From an uncultured Clostridiaceae bacterium (GTDB lineage: Bacteria > Bacillota > Clostridia > Lachnospirales > Lachnospiraceae): a stretch of 17,281 nucleotides of DNA. How positions within the stretch are numbered: position 1 is the first letter of the stretch; the number at the start of each line of letters is the position of its first letter. Position numbers and translations under genes: made by a program. Shown one piece after another: positions 8,166 through 14,750 of this stretch. The stretch is taken from NCBI GenBank assembly GCA_947175375.1, contig CAMWMT010000011.1, positions 1 through 17,281 of the forward strand, read 5' to 3'. The notes beneath the pieces are model-generated. The model was given only the letters and a program-made list of their open reading frames with translations, did not search any database and was not told the origin of the DNA.

Positions 8166-8252
8166 AACGGCACTTAATTCCTTCCCTCAAAGAGCATCGG
8201 CCATGTGCCGTTTATCAAACTTTTTCGGCAATTTTCAAACACCAAATATATA
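8160..8252. repeat. Dispersed palindromic repeat, copy 1
   Basis: A 93-bp unit with an 11-bp perfect inverted repeat, ATAAACGGCAC (8163-8173) and GTGCCGTTTAT (8205-8215), around a 31-base loop, followed by a conserved tail (CTTTTTCGGCAATTTT, then AAACACC) that ends in TATATA, as the unit begins. A second copy lies at 16493-16586. The palindrome arms are identical in the two copies while the loop has diverged, so secondary structure appears to be kept. It could be a miniature element of the palindrome-associated type or a structured RNA. It has no coding capacity. Confidence 0.75.
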
Positions 8253-8329
8253 AATTTACATTTACCGCTCTAACTGTTATAATTGTATTGCATTTTTATT
8301 ATATGGAAAAATGGCACAAAACGCAATAT

Positions 8330-8360
8330 GAAAAGCCGGATGCTTAAATCCGCTTTTTCA
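8330..8360. terminator. Orphan bidirectional hairpin terminator
   Basis: AAAAG plus CGGAT (8331-8341) pairs with ATCCG plus CTTTT (8348-8357) around the loop GCTTAA, with one bulged C and T-tracts on both sides. No protein-coding gene on either strand ends just before it, so if it works it ends a transcript that begins within this intergenic region, or it insulates the divergent genes from each other. Confidence 0.6.
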
Positions 8361-8402
8361 TTATGAATCAACAGAAAAACAGATGAAATTCTTTTATTCT
8401 AC

Positions 8403-8439
8403 ATTTCCTATTGACATAGTAGGAAATTGAGGTTATGAT
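8403..8439 (+). promoter_or_regulatory. Sigma-A promoter with overlapping operator for the ATP-grasp operon
   Basis: TTGACA (8411-8416) and TATGAT (8434-8439) are 17 bases apart, close to the vegetative consensus. The -35 box lies in the spacer of an 8-bp perfect inverted repeat, ATTTCCTA (8403-8410) and TAGGAAAT (8420-8427), with a 9-base gap. That is the position of an operator for a dimeric repressor. No regulator gene lies adjacent in the window, so the repressor is unknown. The first start codon follows at 8496, giving a leader of roughly 50 bases. Confidence 0.75.
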
Positions 8440-8495
8440 TCCAATAGCGAATGAAGCCTGTTAAAAGAATCGATTGACGAAAGAAGGAGTACCCT

Positions 8496-9701
8496 ATGAA
8501 TTTTATCTTTATTTCCCCTCAGTTTCCGCACACCTACTGGAATTTCTGTGACCGTCTGCACCGGAACGGAGTCAATGTCCTCGGAATCGGGGACAGCCCT
8601 TATGACGAGCTGGATGAAAACCTGAAGCGTTCCCTTACGGAATATTATCGGGTCGACTCCTTGGAGGATTATGACCAGGTACTGCGTGCCGTTGGATTCT
8701 TTACCTTTAAATATGGAAAGATCGACTGGGTAGAGTCCAATAATGAATACTGGCTTGCACAGGACGCGCGCCTGCGCACGGATTTTCACATCACCACAGG
8801 AGTAAATCAGGATGAGGTTGGCGGTTTTAACATGAAATCTGACATGAAAGCCTAATATGCCAAAGCAAACGTGCCCACGGCACGATGCCATAAGATCTCT
8901 ACACAGGAAGCAGCAGAAGCATTTCTTGAAGAAGTGGATTATCCGGTCATCGTAAAGCCGGACACCGGTGTAGGTGCTACTGATACCTATAAACTGGAAA
9001 ATGCTTCTGATCTGGAACGTTTCTTTGCCGATCTTCCTTCCGTCCCCTATGTGATGGAAGAATTTATCGAAGGCGATATCTGCTCTTATGATGCCATCAC
9101 CGATTCCCGGTGCCAGCCATTATTTGAGTCCATGACTGTATGGCCGCCTTCCATTATGGATATTGTCAACGAGCAGATCGACCTTGCTTATTATACAGCA
9201 GACGAAGTGCCGCCGGAACTTGCCAGACTGGGACGCGCCACAGCGGAAGCCTTCGGCGCCAGAAGCCGTTTTATCCATCTGGAATTCTTCCGCCTGACCA
9301 AAGAGCGCAAAGGTCTGGGAAAACCAGGAGATTTTGTAGCACTGGAAGTAAATATGCGTCCGGCAGGAGGATACACACCGGACATGATGAATTATGCCCA
9401 CAGTACGGATGTGTACCAGATCTGGGCGGATATGGTCACCGTTGACCGCCGTGTTCTGCCGGAGAGCGATCATCATCACTTTTGCGTCTATGCCAGCCGC
9501 AGGGACTGCTATACCTACGAACATTCGCATGAGGACATTCTGGCTCGCTATGGAGACCGGATCGTTATGTGCGAGCGGATGCCAGAGATCATGACTGCAT
9601 CCATGGGTAATCAGATGTATACCGCGCATGCAGCAGACCTGGAAGAAACACTGGAATTTATCCGGTATGTCCATCAGCAGGCCGGTGCAGCAAAAGCATA
9701 A
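8496..9701 (+). pseudogene. ATP-grasp ligase interrupted by an in-frame stop
   Basis: Two open segments in one frame, 8496-8855 and 8856-9701, together encode an ATP-grasp enzyme of about 401 residues, a family that couples ATP cleavage to joining a carboxylate with an amine or thiol. Residues 1-119 are the preATP-grasp domain (MNFIFISPQFPHTYWNF, then VNVLGIGDSPYDEL). After the stop come the ATP-binding parts: DYPVIVKPDTGVGA, VPYVMEEFIEGDICSYDAI, and the metal-binding FVALEVNMRPAGGYTPDMMN. Codon 120 is TAA (8853-8855), between KSDMKA and YAKANVPTARCH; relatives have a continuous KxKMKxYYxKAxVPTAR-like stretch, so one substitution from a Tyr codon would explain it. No frameshift is seen and the rest looks healthy, so the change is recent, or the stop is bypassed, or it is a sequencing error. 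AAGGAG lies six bases before the ATG. It heads an operon with a C39-like peptidase and an M20 hydrolase. Confidence 0.85.
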
Positions 9702-9714
9702 GGAGTTTATTTCC

Positions 9715-10335
9715 ATGAAAAATCCACTGCGCTATCAGCTTTCCGAATATGACTGCGGACCCACCTCCATGCTGAATGCCATGAGTTATCTGTTTGATCG
9801 GGAAGAGATCCCGCCAGAGATCGTGAGAAATATCATGTTGTACTGTCTGGACTGTTTTGGGGAGGACGGCAGGAGTGGCAGGAAGGGCACCTCCTGCACG
9901 GCTATGATGTTCCTTAGCAACTGGCTCAACAGCTTCGGACAGGCAGGTCATCTGCCGGTTTCTAGCCAGTACCTGTCCGGAAAGACTGTGAATTTCAGCC
10001 AGAACAGTCTTCTTAGGGATGCCCTGAACCGGCACGGCGTCGCAGTGGTCCGGCTGGACCTGGAGGGATGGCATTATGTACTCATCACAGAAATCCAGGA
10101 TAATCTACTCCGGCTGTTTGATCCCTATTATTTTGAAGGAACGTTTTCCGATCCCGCGATCCGAATCGTCACAGACCACCCGGATGCATATAACCGCATC
10201 GTACCTGTAACCTGCTTTGAACGGGAGACATTAACACCCTATGCACTGGGGCCGGCAGAAGGACGGGAGGCAGTGCTTTTATTTAACGAACGTACGAAAC
10301 TGACGGAAGAACGAACGATCGAATATATGATATAG
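9715..10335 (+). CDS. C39-like cysteine peptidase family protein
   Basis: A 206-residue protein with the papain-like fold signature of peptidase C39-type domains. The presumed nucleophile is Cys14 in YDCGPTSMLNAMSYLF, the His is His120 in GWHYVLITEI, and Asp136 in LFDPYYF completes a plausible triad. C39 domains are best known from bacteriocin exporters, where they cleave leader peptides, but this is a free-standing protein with no membrane segments and no signal peptide, so it acts in the cytosol. The true start is the ATG at 9715 with AAGGAG (9700-9705) nine bases upstream; the frame is open further upstream but overlaps the ligase gene. It follows the ATP-grasp stop by 13 bases and precedes an M20D hydrolase by 40 bases. 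Its substrate may be the ligase product or a small peptide; this is inference. Confidence 0.8.
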   Translation: MKNPLRYQLSEYDCGPTSMLNAMSYLFDREEIPPEIVRNIMLYCLDCFGEDGRSGRKGTSCTAMMFLSNWLNSFGQAGHLPVSSQYLSGKTVNFSQNSLLRDALNRHGVAVVRLDLEGWHYVLITEIQDNLLRLFDPYYFEGTFSDPAIRIVTDHPDAYNRIVPVTCFERETLTPYALGPAEGREAVLLFNERTKLTEERTIEYMI

Positions 10336-10375
10336 CGAGCTTCCTTATAATTTAGTAAATACAGGAGAAACAGAC

Positions 10376-11560
10376 ATGTTCAATATCTCAGATCAACTGG
10401 AACGGGAAAAAGAATACATCGTCAGGCTGCGAAGAGCCTTTCACGAAGATCCGGAGCTGGGGCTTCAGGAGTATCATACAGCAGAGCGCATCGAAAAGGA
10501 ACTGGATCAACTCGGCATCGCACATTCCCGGATCGGAAAGACAGGAGTACTTGGTACGATCCATGGAACCGGACCCGGTAATGGTGTAGTCGTCCTGCGG
10601 GCAGACATCGATGCGCTTCCCATACAGGAGACCAACGAAATCTCCTATCACTCCAGAACCGATGGCGTCATGCATGCCTGCGGACATGACGCGCATACAG
10701 CATGCCTTCTAGGCGCGGCAAAGCTTCTGGCAAAACACCGGGAACAGTTTGGCGGAAAAGTCCGTCTGGTCTTCCAGCCTGCCGAAGAGATCGGCCGTGG
10801 CGCGGAAGATTTTATCGAAGCAGGTGTCCTGGAAGGAGCCGACCGGGTATTTGGCCTTCATACAGCATCTGAAGTCCCATCCGGTGTCGTGGGGCTAAAA
10901 GCCGGACTGAACAATGCGGCCGTGGACCATTTCCGGATTGTTGTCCATGGAAAATCCACCCATGTATCCACACCCCAGCTGGGAATCGACGCCCTCTATA
11001 TCGCCAGCCAGATCGTCGTATCCATCCAGGCGCTGGTCACCCGTCTGACCTCTCCCACTGAACCAGTCATCATCGGAATCGGAAAGATGGAAGCCGGGAC
11101 CACCTACAACGCACTGGCTGAGACCGCCGTTCTGGAAGGCACTACCCGCACGATCTCTCAGGAAAGCCGAGAAAGGACCCGGGAGCTGATCGACCGGACC
11201 GTCCGGAATACAGCAGACACTTATGCCGGAACTGCCGATACCATCTGGACGGATATCTGCTCTGCCCTGATCAACGATCCAGATGTCTGCCTGGAGGCAG
11301 AAGACATGATAAAGAGTTCCGGAATCCCTCTTCAGGTCATCACTGACCGGGAATTATCCCTGGGCGGAGACAATTTTGCAGAATTTCTTCTGCACGTACC
11401 AGGCGCCTACGCTTATCTGGGAACCGGCGACCCGGAACAACCAGATACCCTGCACGCACCGCATAACGGGAATTTTAACATCGACGAAAATACCCTGGTC
11501 CCGGGAGCCGCACTCTACGCGGGCTACGCGCTTTCCAGGCTCAGTGAAACATACAGATAA
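10376..11560 (+). CDS. M20D amidohydrolase
   Basis: A 394-residue metal-dependent hydrolase of the M20 family, subfamily D, which includes hippurate hydrolase, N-acyl-amino acid hydrolases and IAA-amino acid hydrolases; these split an amide bond next to an amino acid. Metal-binding motifs are HACGHDAH at 100-107 (Cys102, His104), QPAEE at 134-138 with the catalytic and ligand Glu, GLH with His162, and a final His near 360 (TLHAPHNGNFNIDE). A dimerisation domain lies between (VHGKSTHVSTPQLGIDAL, about 190-210). Length is normal and the key residues are intact. The ribosome site is CAGGAGA before the ATG. As third gene of the operon it could hydrolyse or proofread the amide made by the ATP-grasp enzyme, or release an amino acid from an imported conjugate. 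Confidence 0.93.
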   Translation: MFNISDQLEREKEYIVRLRRAFHEDPELGLQEYHTAERIEKELDQLGIAHSRIGKTGVLGTIHGTGPGNGVVVLRADIDALPIQETNEISYHSRTDGVMHACGHDAHTACLLGAAKLLAKHREQFGGKVRLVFQPAEEIGRGAEDFIEAGVLEGADRVFGLHTASEVPSGVVGLKAGLNNAAVDHFRIVVHGKSTHVSTPQLGIDALYIASQIVVSIQALVTRLTSPTEPVIIGIGKMEAGTTYNALAETAVLEGTTRTISQESRERTRELIDRTVRNTADTYAGTADTIWTDICSALINDPDVCLEAEDMIKSSGIPLQVITDRELSLGGDNFAEFLLHVPGAYAYLGTGDPEQPDTLHAPHNGNFNIDENTLVPGAALYAGYALSRLSETYR

Positions 11561-11584
11561 AGCAGGTATTTCCCTGTTATCTGT
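11553..11584 (+). terminator. Weak hairpin at the M20D gene end
   Basis: ACAGATAA (11553-11560, including the stop codon) pairs with TTATCTGT (11577-11584), and CAGG/CCTG extends the stem inside. There is no good T-tract after it, so terminator function is uncertain. The segment AGCAGGTAT (11561-11569) can pair instead with a perfect complement ATACCTGCT at 11631-11639. Confidence 0.35.
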
Positions 11585-11869
11585 CATTTATATCGTTCTC
11601 CAAAGCCATATTCCGATTCTCCTGGAACTTATACCTGCTGCTTCACAGAAAAAAGGAGCTGCCGGAAAATGCAGCCCCGGATGTATGATAAGCAGCGCTG
11701 TGTGGATTGGAGCGGACAGTGAGTCGGTTTTGTCCGTCTCAAACGGACGTCTGAGTCCGATTGAGACGGACAAAGCCGATTCAGTGTCCGATACATTCCA
11801 TACAAGCGCTTATCATACAGCCGGGGCGTCTCTCCCGACACCCCCTAAAAATGGCATGCTCTGAAATCT
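11561..11869. other. Convergent intergenic region
   Basis: A 309-base gap between the ends of the plus-strand M20D gene and the minus-strand DUF4179-like gene. It holds the hairpin at the M20D stop, a long-range 9-bp inverted repeat (11561-11569 with 11631-11639), and a 152-nt near-perfect palindrome at 11675-11826. Frames crossing it carry no ribosome site or recognisable family. I see no gene here. Confidence 0.6.
11675..11826. repeat. 152-nt near-perfect inverted repeat (giant hairpin)
   Basis: The left arm starts CCCCGG (11675-11680) then TGTATGATAAGC; the right arm ends GCTTATCATA then CCGGGG (11821-11826). The arms stay paired inwards through CGGACA/TGTCCG and TTTGTCCGTCTCAA (11729-11742) with TTGAGACGGACAAA (11761-11774), down to CGGAC (11744-11748) and GTCCG (11755-11759) around a six-base loop. 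Only a few mismatches and a two- to three-base offset interrupt the stem. It can serve as a bidirectional terminator for the convergent genes, but it is far larger than a terminator needs, so a miniature element or other structured RNA is likely. Confidence 0.8.
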
Positions 11870-12913
11870 TTACAACTGCAGTCCAAACGGCTCTCCGATC
11901 TGTACATAATCGTCAGGAATTCGTCCACTCTCTTCCGGCAGCTCTACTACATAGAACGTCATGGTCACGTTTTCCGCCGTATCGGAAATCCTTCCATCAT
12001 CAATGATCTCCTCATTGGACATATAACCGGTTTTGCCATCCGAGCTTCGCAGGCCAAATTCCACCTGATGCCCATCGGAATCCTCTGCCAGCACCTGCGG
12101 CAGATACCGGGTAGGACCTGACTGCTGTATGGAAATCCTCTGCTCCAGTTCATTCATGGTGAGTTCTTCCAGCGTTATAGTTACACCGTCCGGTAAAGTA
12201 AATTCCTTTCCGATATCGATCCGCTTTGTATCCGCCATGAGCGCCGCTCCGTCTGCGGTAAACGCAAACTCCCAGTCTCCTTTGATCCCTTTCTCAGCTC
12301 CCAACTCATGAATCTCAATCCGGTATTCATTTTCTCCTGACAGATCCATGCCAGGCATATTGTAGAACATCTCTACTCCCAGGACTGTCTGCGCCTCATC
12401 CAGGAAACCCGCGCTTCCTCCGCCGCCTCCGGTCGCCCGTTTTCCATTAACATACAGAGCCTCATCAGGAGTCAGATATTGGTCGATGGGCTGCCCGTCC
12501 TCCCTCTGTACCGTATAGTTGACGGTCAGCTTTTCCTCCGAGACAACCGCCTCCTGTAGTGTTACCACATATCCCTTGTCCGCCACGGATGTGTGAATCA
12601 CATCCCGATAATCCTCCAGATCTCCGGACAGGCCCAGTGCGCTCCCAATGCTCCAGGTGATCTGTTCAATTGCCGCATGCACTTCCCCACTGAACACCAC
12701 TGTTCCGGTCAAAAGCGCCACTGCTGCACATGCAGCCACAGTCATCTTTCCGAACCTTCTTCCTGCTCTCTTCTTCTCTTTCCTGATCTCATTTAATACG
12801 GTCGTCTCATATCGTCTCATTTCCATATCCTCAGGGCTTTCCATGAGCCGCTCCCTGTCGGTCTGAAGGTCCGTCCTGATCTCATTTGCCAGTCTGTATG
12901 CCTCTTTGTTCAT
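11870..12913 (-). CDS. DUF4179-like membrane anti-sigma factor
   Basis: A 347-residue single-pass membrane protein resembling DUF4179 proteins, which sit next to sigma factors in Firmicutes. Residues 1-55 are cytosolic and charged, with conserved-looking helices (AYRLANEIRTDLQTDRERL and VLNEIRKEKKRAGRRFGKM). A hydrophobic segment at about 57-78 spans the membrane, followed by HAAIEQITWSIGSALGLSGDLEDYRDV, typical of the family. The outer region is rich in beta-strand-like segments with a Gly-rich loop (RATGGGGGSAG) near 160. The sigma gene stop is two bases before the ATG at 12913, which has GAAGAGG eight bases upstream; a GTG at 12919 in frame would overlap the sigma gene by four bases and sits too near that site. 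Tight coupling indicates cotranslation with the sigma factor and an inhibitory role, inferred from the family. Confidence 0.85.
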   Translation of the reverse strand: MNKEAYRLANEIRTDLQTDRERLMESPEDMEMRRYETTVLNEIRKEKKRAGRRFGKMTVAACAAVALLTGTVVFSGEVHAAIEQITWSIGSALGLSGDLEDYRDVIHTSVADKGYVVTLQEAVVSEEKLTVNYTVQREDGQPIDQYLTPDEALYVNGKRATGGGGGSAGFLDEAQTVLGVEMFYNMPGMDLSGENEYRIEIHELGAEKGIKGDWEFAFTADGAALMADTKRIDIGKEFTLPDGVTITLEELTMNELEQRISIQQSGPTRYLPQVLAEDSDGHQVEFGLRSSDGKTGYMSNEEIIDDGRISDTAENVTMTFYVVELPEESGRIPDDYVQIGEPFGLQL

Positions 12914-12915
12914 GT

Positions 12916-13473
12916 TCACGCCCTCTTCCTTTCTCCAAATTTGCTGCGGATCTTCTTCTTTCCACGGAAGATCCTTACATAAACGTTGTCTCTGCTCATC
13001 CCCAGCGCATTCCCTGCTTCCTCCGGTTCTTCTTCCATCAGGAAAATCCGCCGGAACAGTTCCTGATCTTTCGGAGACAGGCAGTTTAGAATTTCTTCGG
13101 TCTCTTTTGAGAGTTCCTGTTCTGTCAGCTCCAGGAGAGCGGTATCCTCTTCAGGAATCTCCATCTCCATTTCCTCCAGAGACATGGACGCATGCTCCCT
13201 CTGAATCTTTCGCAGCGTGTCAATAGCTTCCAGTCTCGCTACCCCTGCCGCCCAGTTCACAAAGCTTCCTCTGTTCTCATCAAAACAGTCGATGTTCCTC
13301 CAGATCCCGAGAAAAATATCGTTCATGCACTCCTCCACCCGGTCCGGCGAGGCAAACAGTCTCTTCTGCACAATGGACTTTAAAAGCCCGCCGTAGGTTC
13401 TGATCACATACACAAGCCCCTCTTCCTGGCGCTTTCTGATCAGGTCTACAAAATTACTCTCATTTGCTTTCAT
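12916..13473 (-). CDS. Sigma-70 family (ECF-like) sigma factor
   Basis: A 185-residue sigma factor. Region 2 is seen at about residues 22-92 (VIRTYGGLLKSIVQKRL, then VEECMNDIFLGIWRNIDCFDENRGSFVNWAAGVARLEAIDTLRK). Region 4 lies at about 130-178 (LSPKDQELFRRIFLMEEEPEEAGNALGM, then DNVYVRIFRGKKKIRSK). This type typically pairs with a DUF4179 anti-sigma protein, as here. The frame is open further, to a TTG at 13581, but only the ATG at 13473 has a ribosome site (GAGGT seven bases before), and MKANESNFVDLIRKRQ is a natural start. Upstream on the minus strand a T-run and TGTAAGATATCC then TCGTAAGC (13641-13622) could be an autoregulated promoter; that is a guess. The two cassettes in the window are unlike each other in sequence, so they are not a recent duplication. 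Confidence 0.92.
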   Translation of the reverse strand: MKANESNFVDLIRKRQEEGLVYVIRTYGGLLKSIVQKRLFASPDRVEECMNDIFLGIWRNIDCFDENRGSFVNWAAGVARLEAIDTLRKIQREHASMSLEEMEMEIPEEDTALLELTEQELSKETEEILNCLSPKDQELFRRIFLMEEEPEEAGNALGMSRDNVYVRIFRGKKKIRSKFGERKRA

Positions 13474-13882
13474 CACAGTTACCTCAAAATATATCCTGCT
13501 GAATTTCTGCAGTTCCATTTCTGTCAATCCCGTAAGCTTACGCGGTATCCATCCTTCGGACGCCTTTGTCAGAACCTCCAAGTCGGCCGCCCTTTTGGTT
13601 CCTTCACTTTATATTCCGTCTGCTTACGAGGATATCTTACACTTTTCTAAAAAAATTTTACTGAACAGCAAAAAATAATGCAGGCAATCTATTCAGGGGA
13701 ATATATTACCAAAAGTACAGCTAAAACAAAAACAGCAGCCAAAACAGGAAGCTCTCTGCACACCCCGAGCAATACTCCCGAAAAGGTCTGAAGAAAACTT
13801 CCTGCTCCCACTGCTAATCATCTCTGTAAGGATTCACTTATACTACATCACATCTGTCTGTACACATACCGAATCTGACAGA
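13474..13882. other. Intergenic region upstream of the second sigma gene
   Basis: About 410 bases without a gene. The first 200 bases should hold the minus-strand promoter of the sigma gene; an A/T run at 13649-13660 and the TGTAAGATATCC stretch at 13641-13630 (minus) are the only suggestive features. Further on there is a hairpin with T-tract listed separately, and a 7-bp inverted repeat ATCTGTC (13852-13858) with GACAGAT (13877-13883) just past the methyltransferase stop. I see no tRNA or other RNA gene. Confidence 0.5.
13741..13804 (-). terminator. Possible terminator of the xylulokinase/methyltransferase unit
   Basis: CAGGAAG (13745-13751) and CTTCCTG (13798-13804) form the outer stem, with a smaller inner pairing around CCGAG and CTCCCG. 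On the minus strand the last arm is followed by TTTT and, a few bases later, TTTTTGTTTT. The long loop makes it a weak candidate, but it is in the right place and orientation, about 80 bases after the methyltransferase stop. Confidence 0.4.
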
Positions 13883-14710
13883 TTATCTCTCTTTTCCCAG
13901 CTCCCAAAACGCCACTGCACTGGCCGCTGCCACGTTCAAAGAATCCACCCCGTGAGCCATGGGGATACGGACTCTGTAATCACAGTCTGCGATTGTTTCG
14001 GCCGCCAGTCCGTCTCCCTCCGTGCCGAGGATCACTGCAAGCTTTTCTTCGCAAAGCAGCCCCGGATCGTCAATGGATACGGAGTCCTCCGTCAGCGCCA
14101 TAGCCACTGTCCGAAAGCCCATCTTACGCAGAAGCGCCATTCCATCCTCCGGCCACGCATTCTTTCCATCCAGCCAGGTCCATGGAATCTGAAACACCGT
14201 TCCCATGCTCACTCTGATGGAACGCCGGTACAACGGGTCACTGCAATCCGGTGTCAGCAGCACCGCATCCATGTTCAGTGCGGCAGCGGAGCGAAAAACG
14301 GCACCTACATTGGTAGGATTCACTACATTTTCCAGAATGGCGATCCGCCTTGCATCCCTGCAGATCTCTTCCACCGGTCGAAGCGGTGGCCTTCGCATGG
14401 CACACAGCATCCCCCGGGTCAGCTTATAACCCGTGATCTGCACCAGTACATCCATCTCTGCTGTATAAACAGGAATGTTTCCGCACCTTGCAAGAAGCTC
14501 CCTTGCCTCCTTCTCCACATACCGTTCCTCTACCAGAAAAGACAGTGGGACACATCCGGCATCCAGCGCCCGTTCGATGACTCTTGGGCTCTCCGCAATA
14601 AATATACCTTTCTCCGGTTCATGACGGTTCAAAAGCTGTATTTCCCGGAGCCTGGCATATACATCCAGCTCCGGCGCTGCAAAATCGCTGATTCTGATCA
14701 CATGAGACAT
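13883..14710 (-). CDS. SpoU/TrmH-family RNA 2'-O-methyltransferase
   Basis: A 275-residue RNA methyltransferase of the SPOUT class, which transfers a methyl from S-adenosylmethionine to a ribose 2'-OH in rRNA or tRNA. The N-terminal substrate-binding part (about 1-115) contains GIFIAESPRVIERALDAG, typical of the TrmH group. The catalytic trefoil-knot motifs are all visible: NPTNVGAVFRSA at 131-142 with the conserved Asn and Arg, VILGTEGDGL at 226-235, and IPMAHGVDSLNVAAASAVAF at 249-268. The ATG at 14710 has GGAGAGGA eight bases upstream. The gene starts 40 bases after the xylulokinase stop on the same strand and is probably cotranscribed, though the two functions are unrelated. The target nucleotide cannot be told from sequence alone. 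Confidence 0.92.
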   Translation of the reverse strand: MSHVIRISDFAAPELDVYARLREIQLLNRHEPEKGIFIAESPRVIERALDAGCVPLSFLVEERYVEKEARELLARCGNIPVYTAEMDVLVQITGYKLTRGMLCAMRRPPLRPVEEICRDARRIAILENVVNPTNVGAVFRSAAALNMDAVLLTPDCSDPLYRRSIRVSMGTVFQIPWTWLDGKNAWPEDGMALLRKMGFRTVAMALTEDSVSIDDPGLLCEEKLAVILGTEGDGLAAETIADCDYRVRIPMAHGVDSLNVAAASAVAFWELGKER

Positions 14711-14750
14711 CGTGCGTTTCCTCTCCTCCCTGCAAGCATACCTGCCTTTC

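Larger units (their letters stand above)
8103..8495. other. Divergent intergenic region with repeat, terminator and promoter
   Basis: This 393-base region separates the minus-strand HAD gene from the plus-strand ATP-grasp operon. It is AT-rich and contains, in order, a plausible plus-strand promoter, a palindromic repeat, a hairpin terminator not assigned to any gene, and the main promoter/operator of the downstream operon; each is listed separately. A 64-codon frame inside it (8153-8347) has no ribosome site or family resemblance and overlaps the palindrome, so I do not call it a gene. Confidence 0.7.

Noticed and set aside
8153..8347. Small plus-strand frame of 64 codons
   Set aside because: It runs through the palindromic repeat and an orphan terminator, lacks a ribosome site, and is not kept in the second repeat copy.
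8871..9701. Separate gene starting at the GTG at 8871
   Set aside because: No ribosome site precedes it, and the codons between the TAA and the GTG still match the ATP-grasp family, so it is the rest of the interrupted gene.
11376..11864. Plus-strand frame of 162 codons crossing the M20D gene end and the giant hairpin
   Set aside because: Overlaps a confident gene in another frame and reads through a 152-nt palindrome; low-complexity product.
13474..13581. N-terminal extension of the second sigma factor from a TTG at 13581
   Set aside because: No ribosome site at the TTG and the added residues do not resemble a sigma factor; the ATG at 13473 has a good site.
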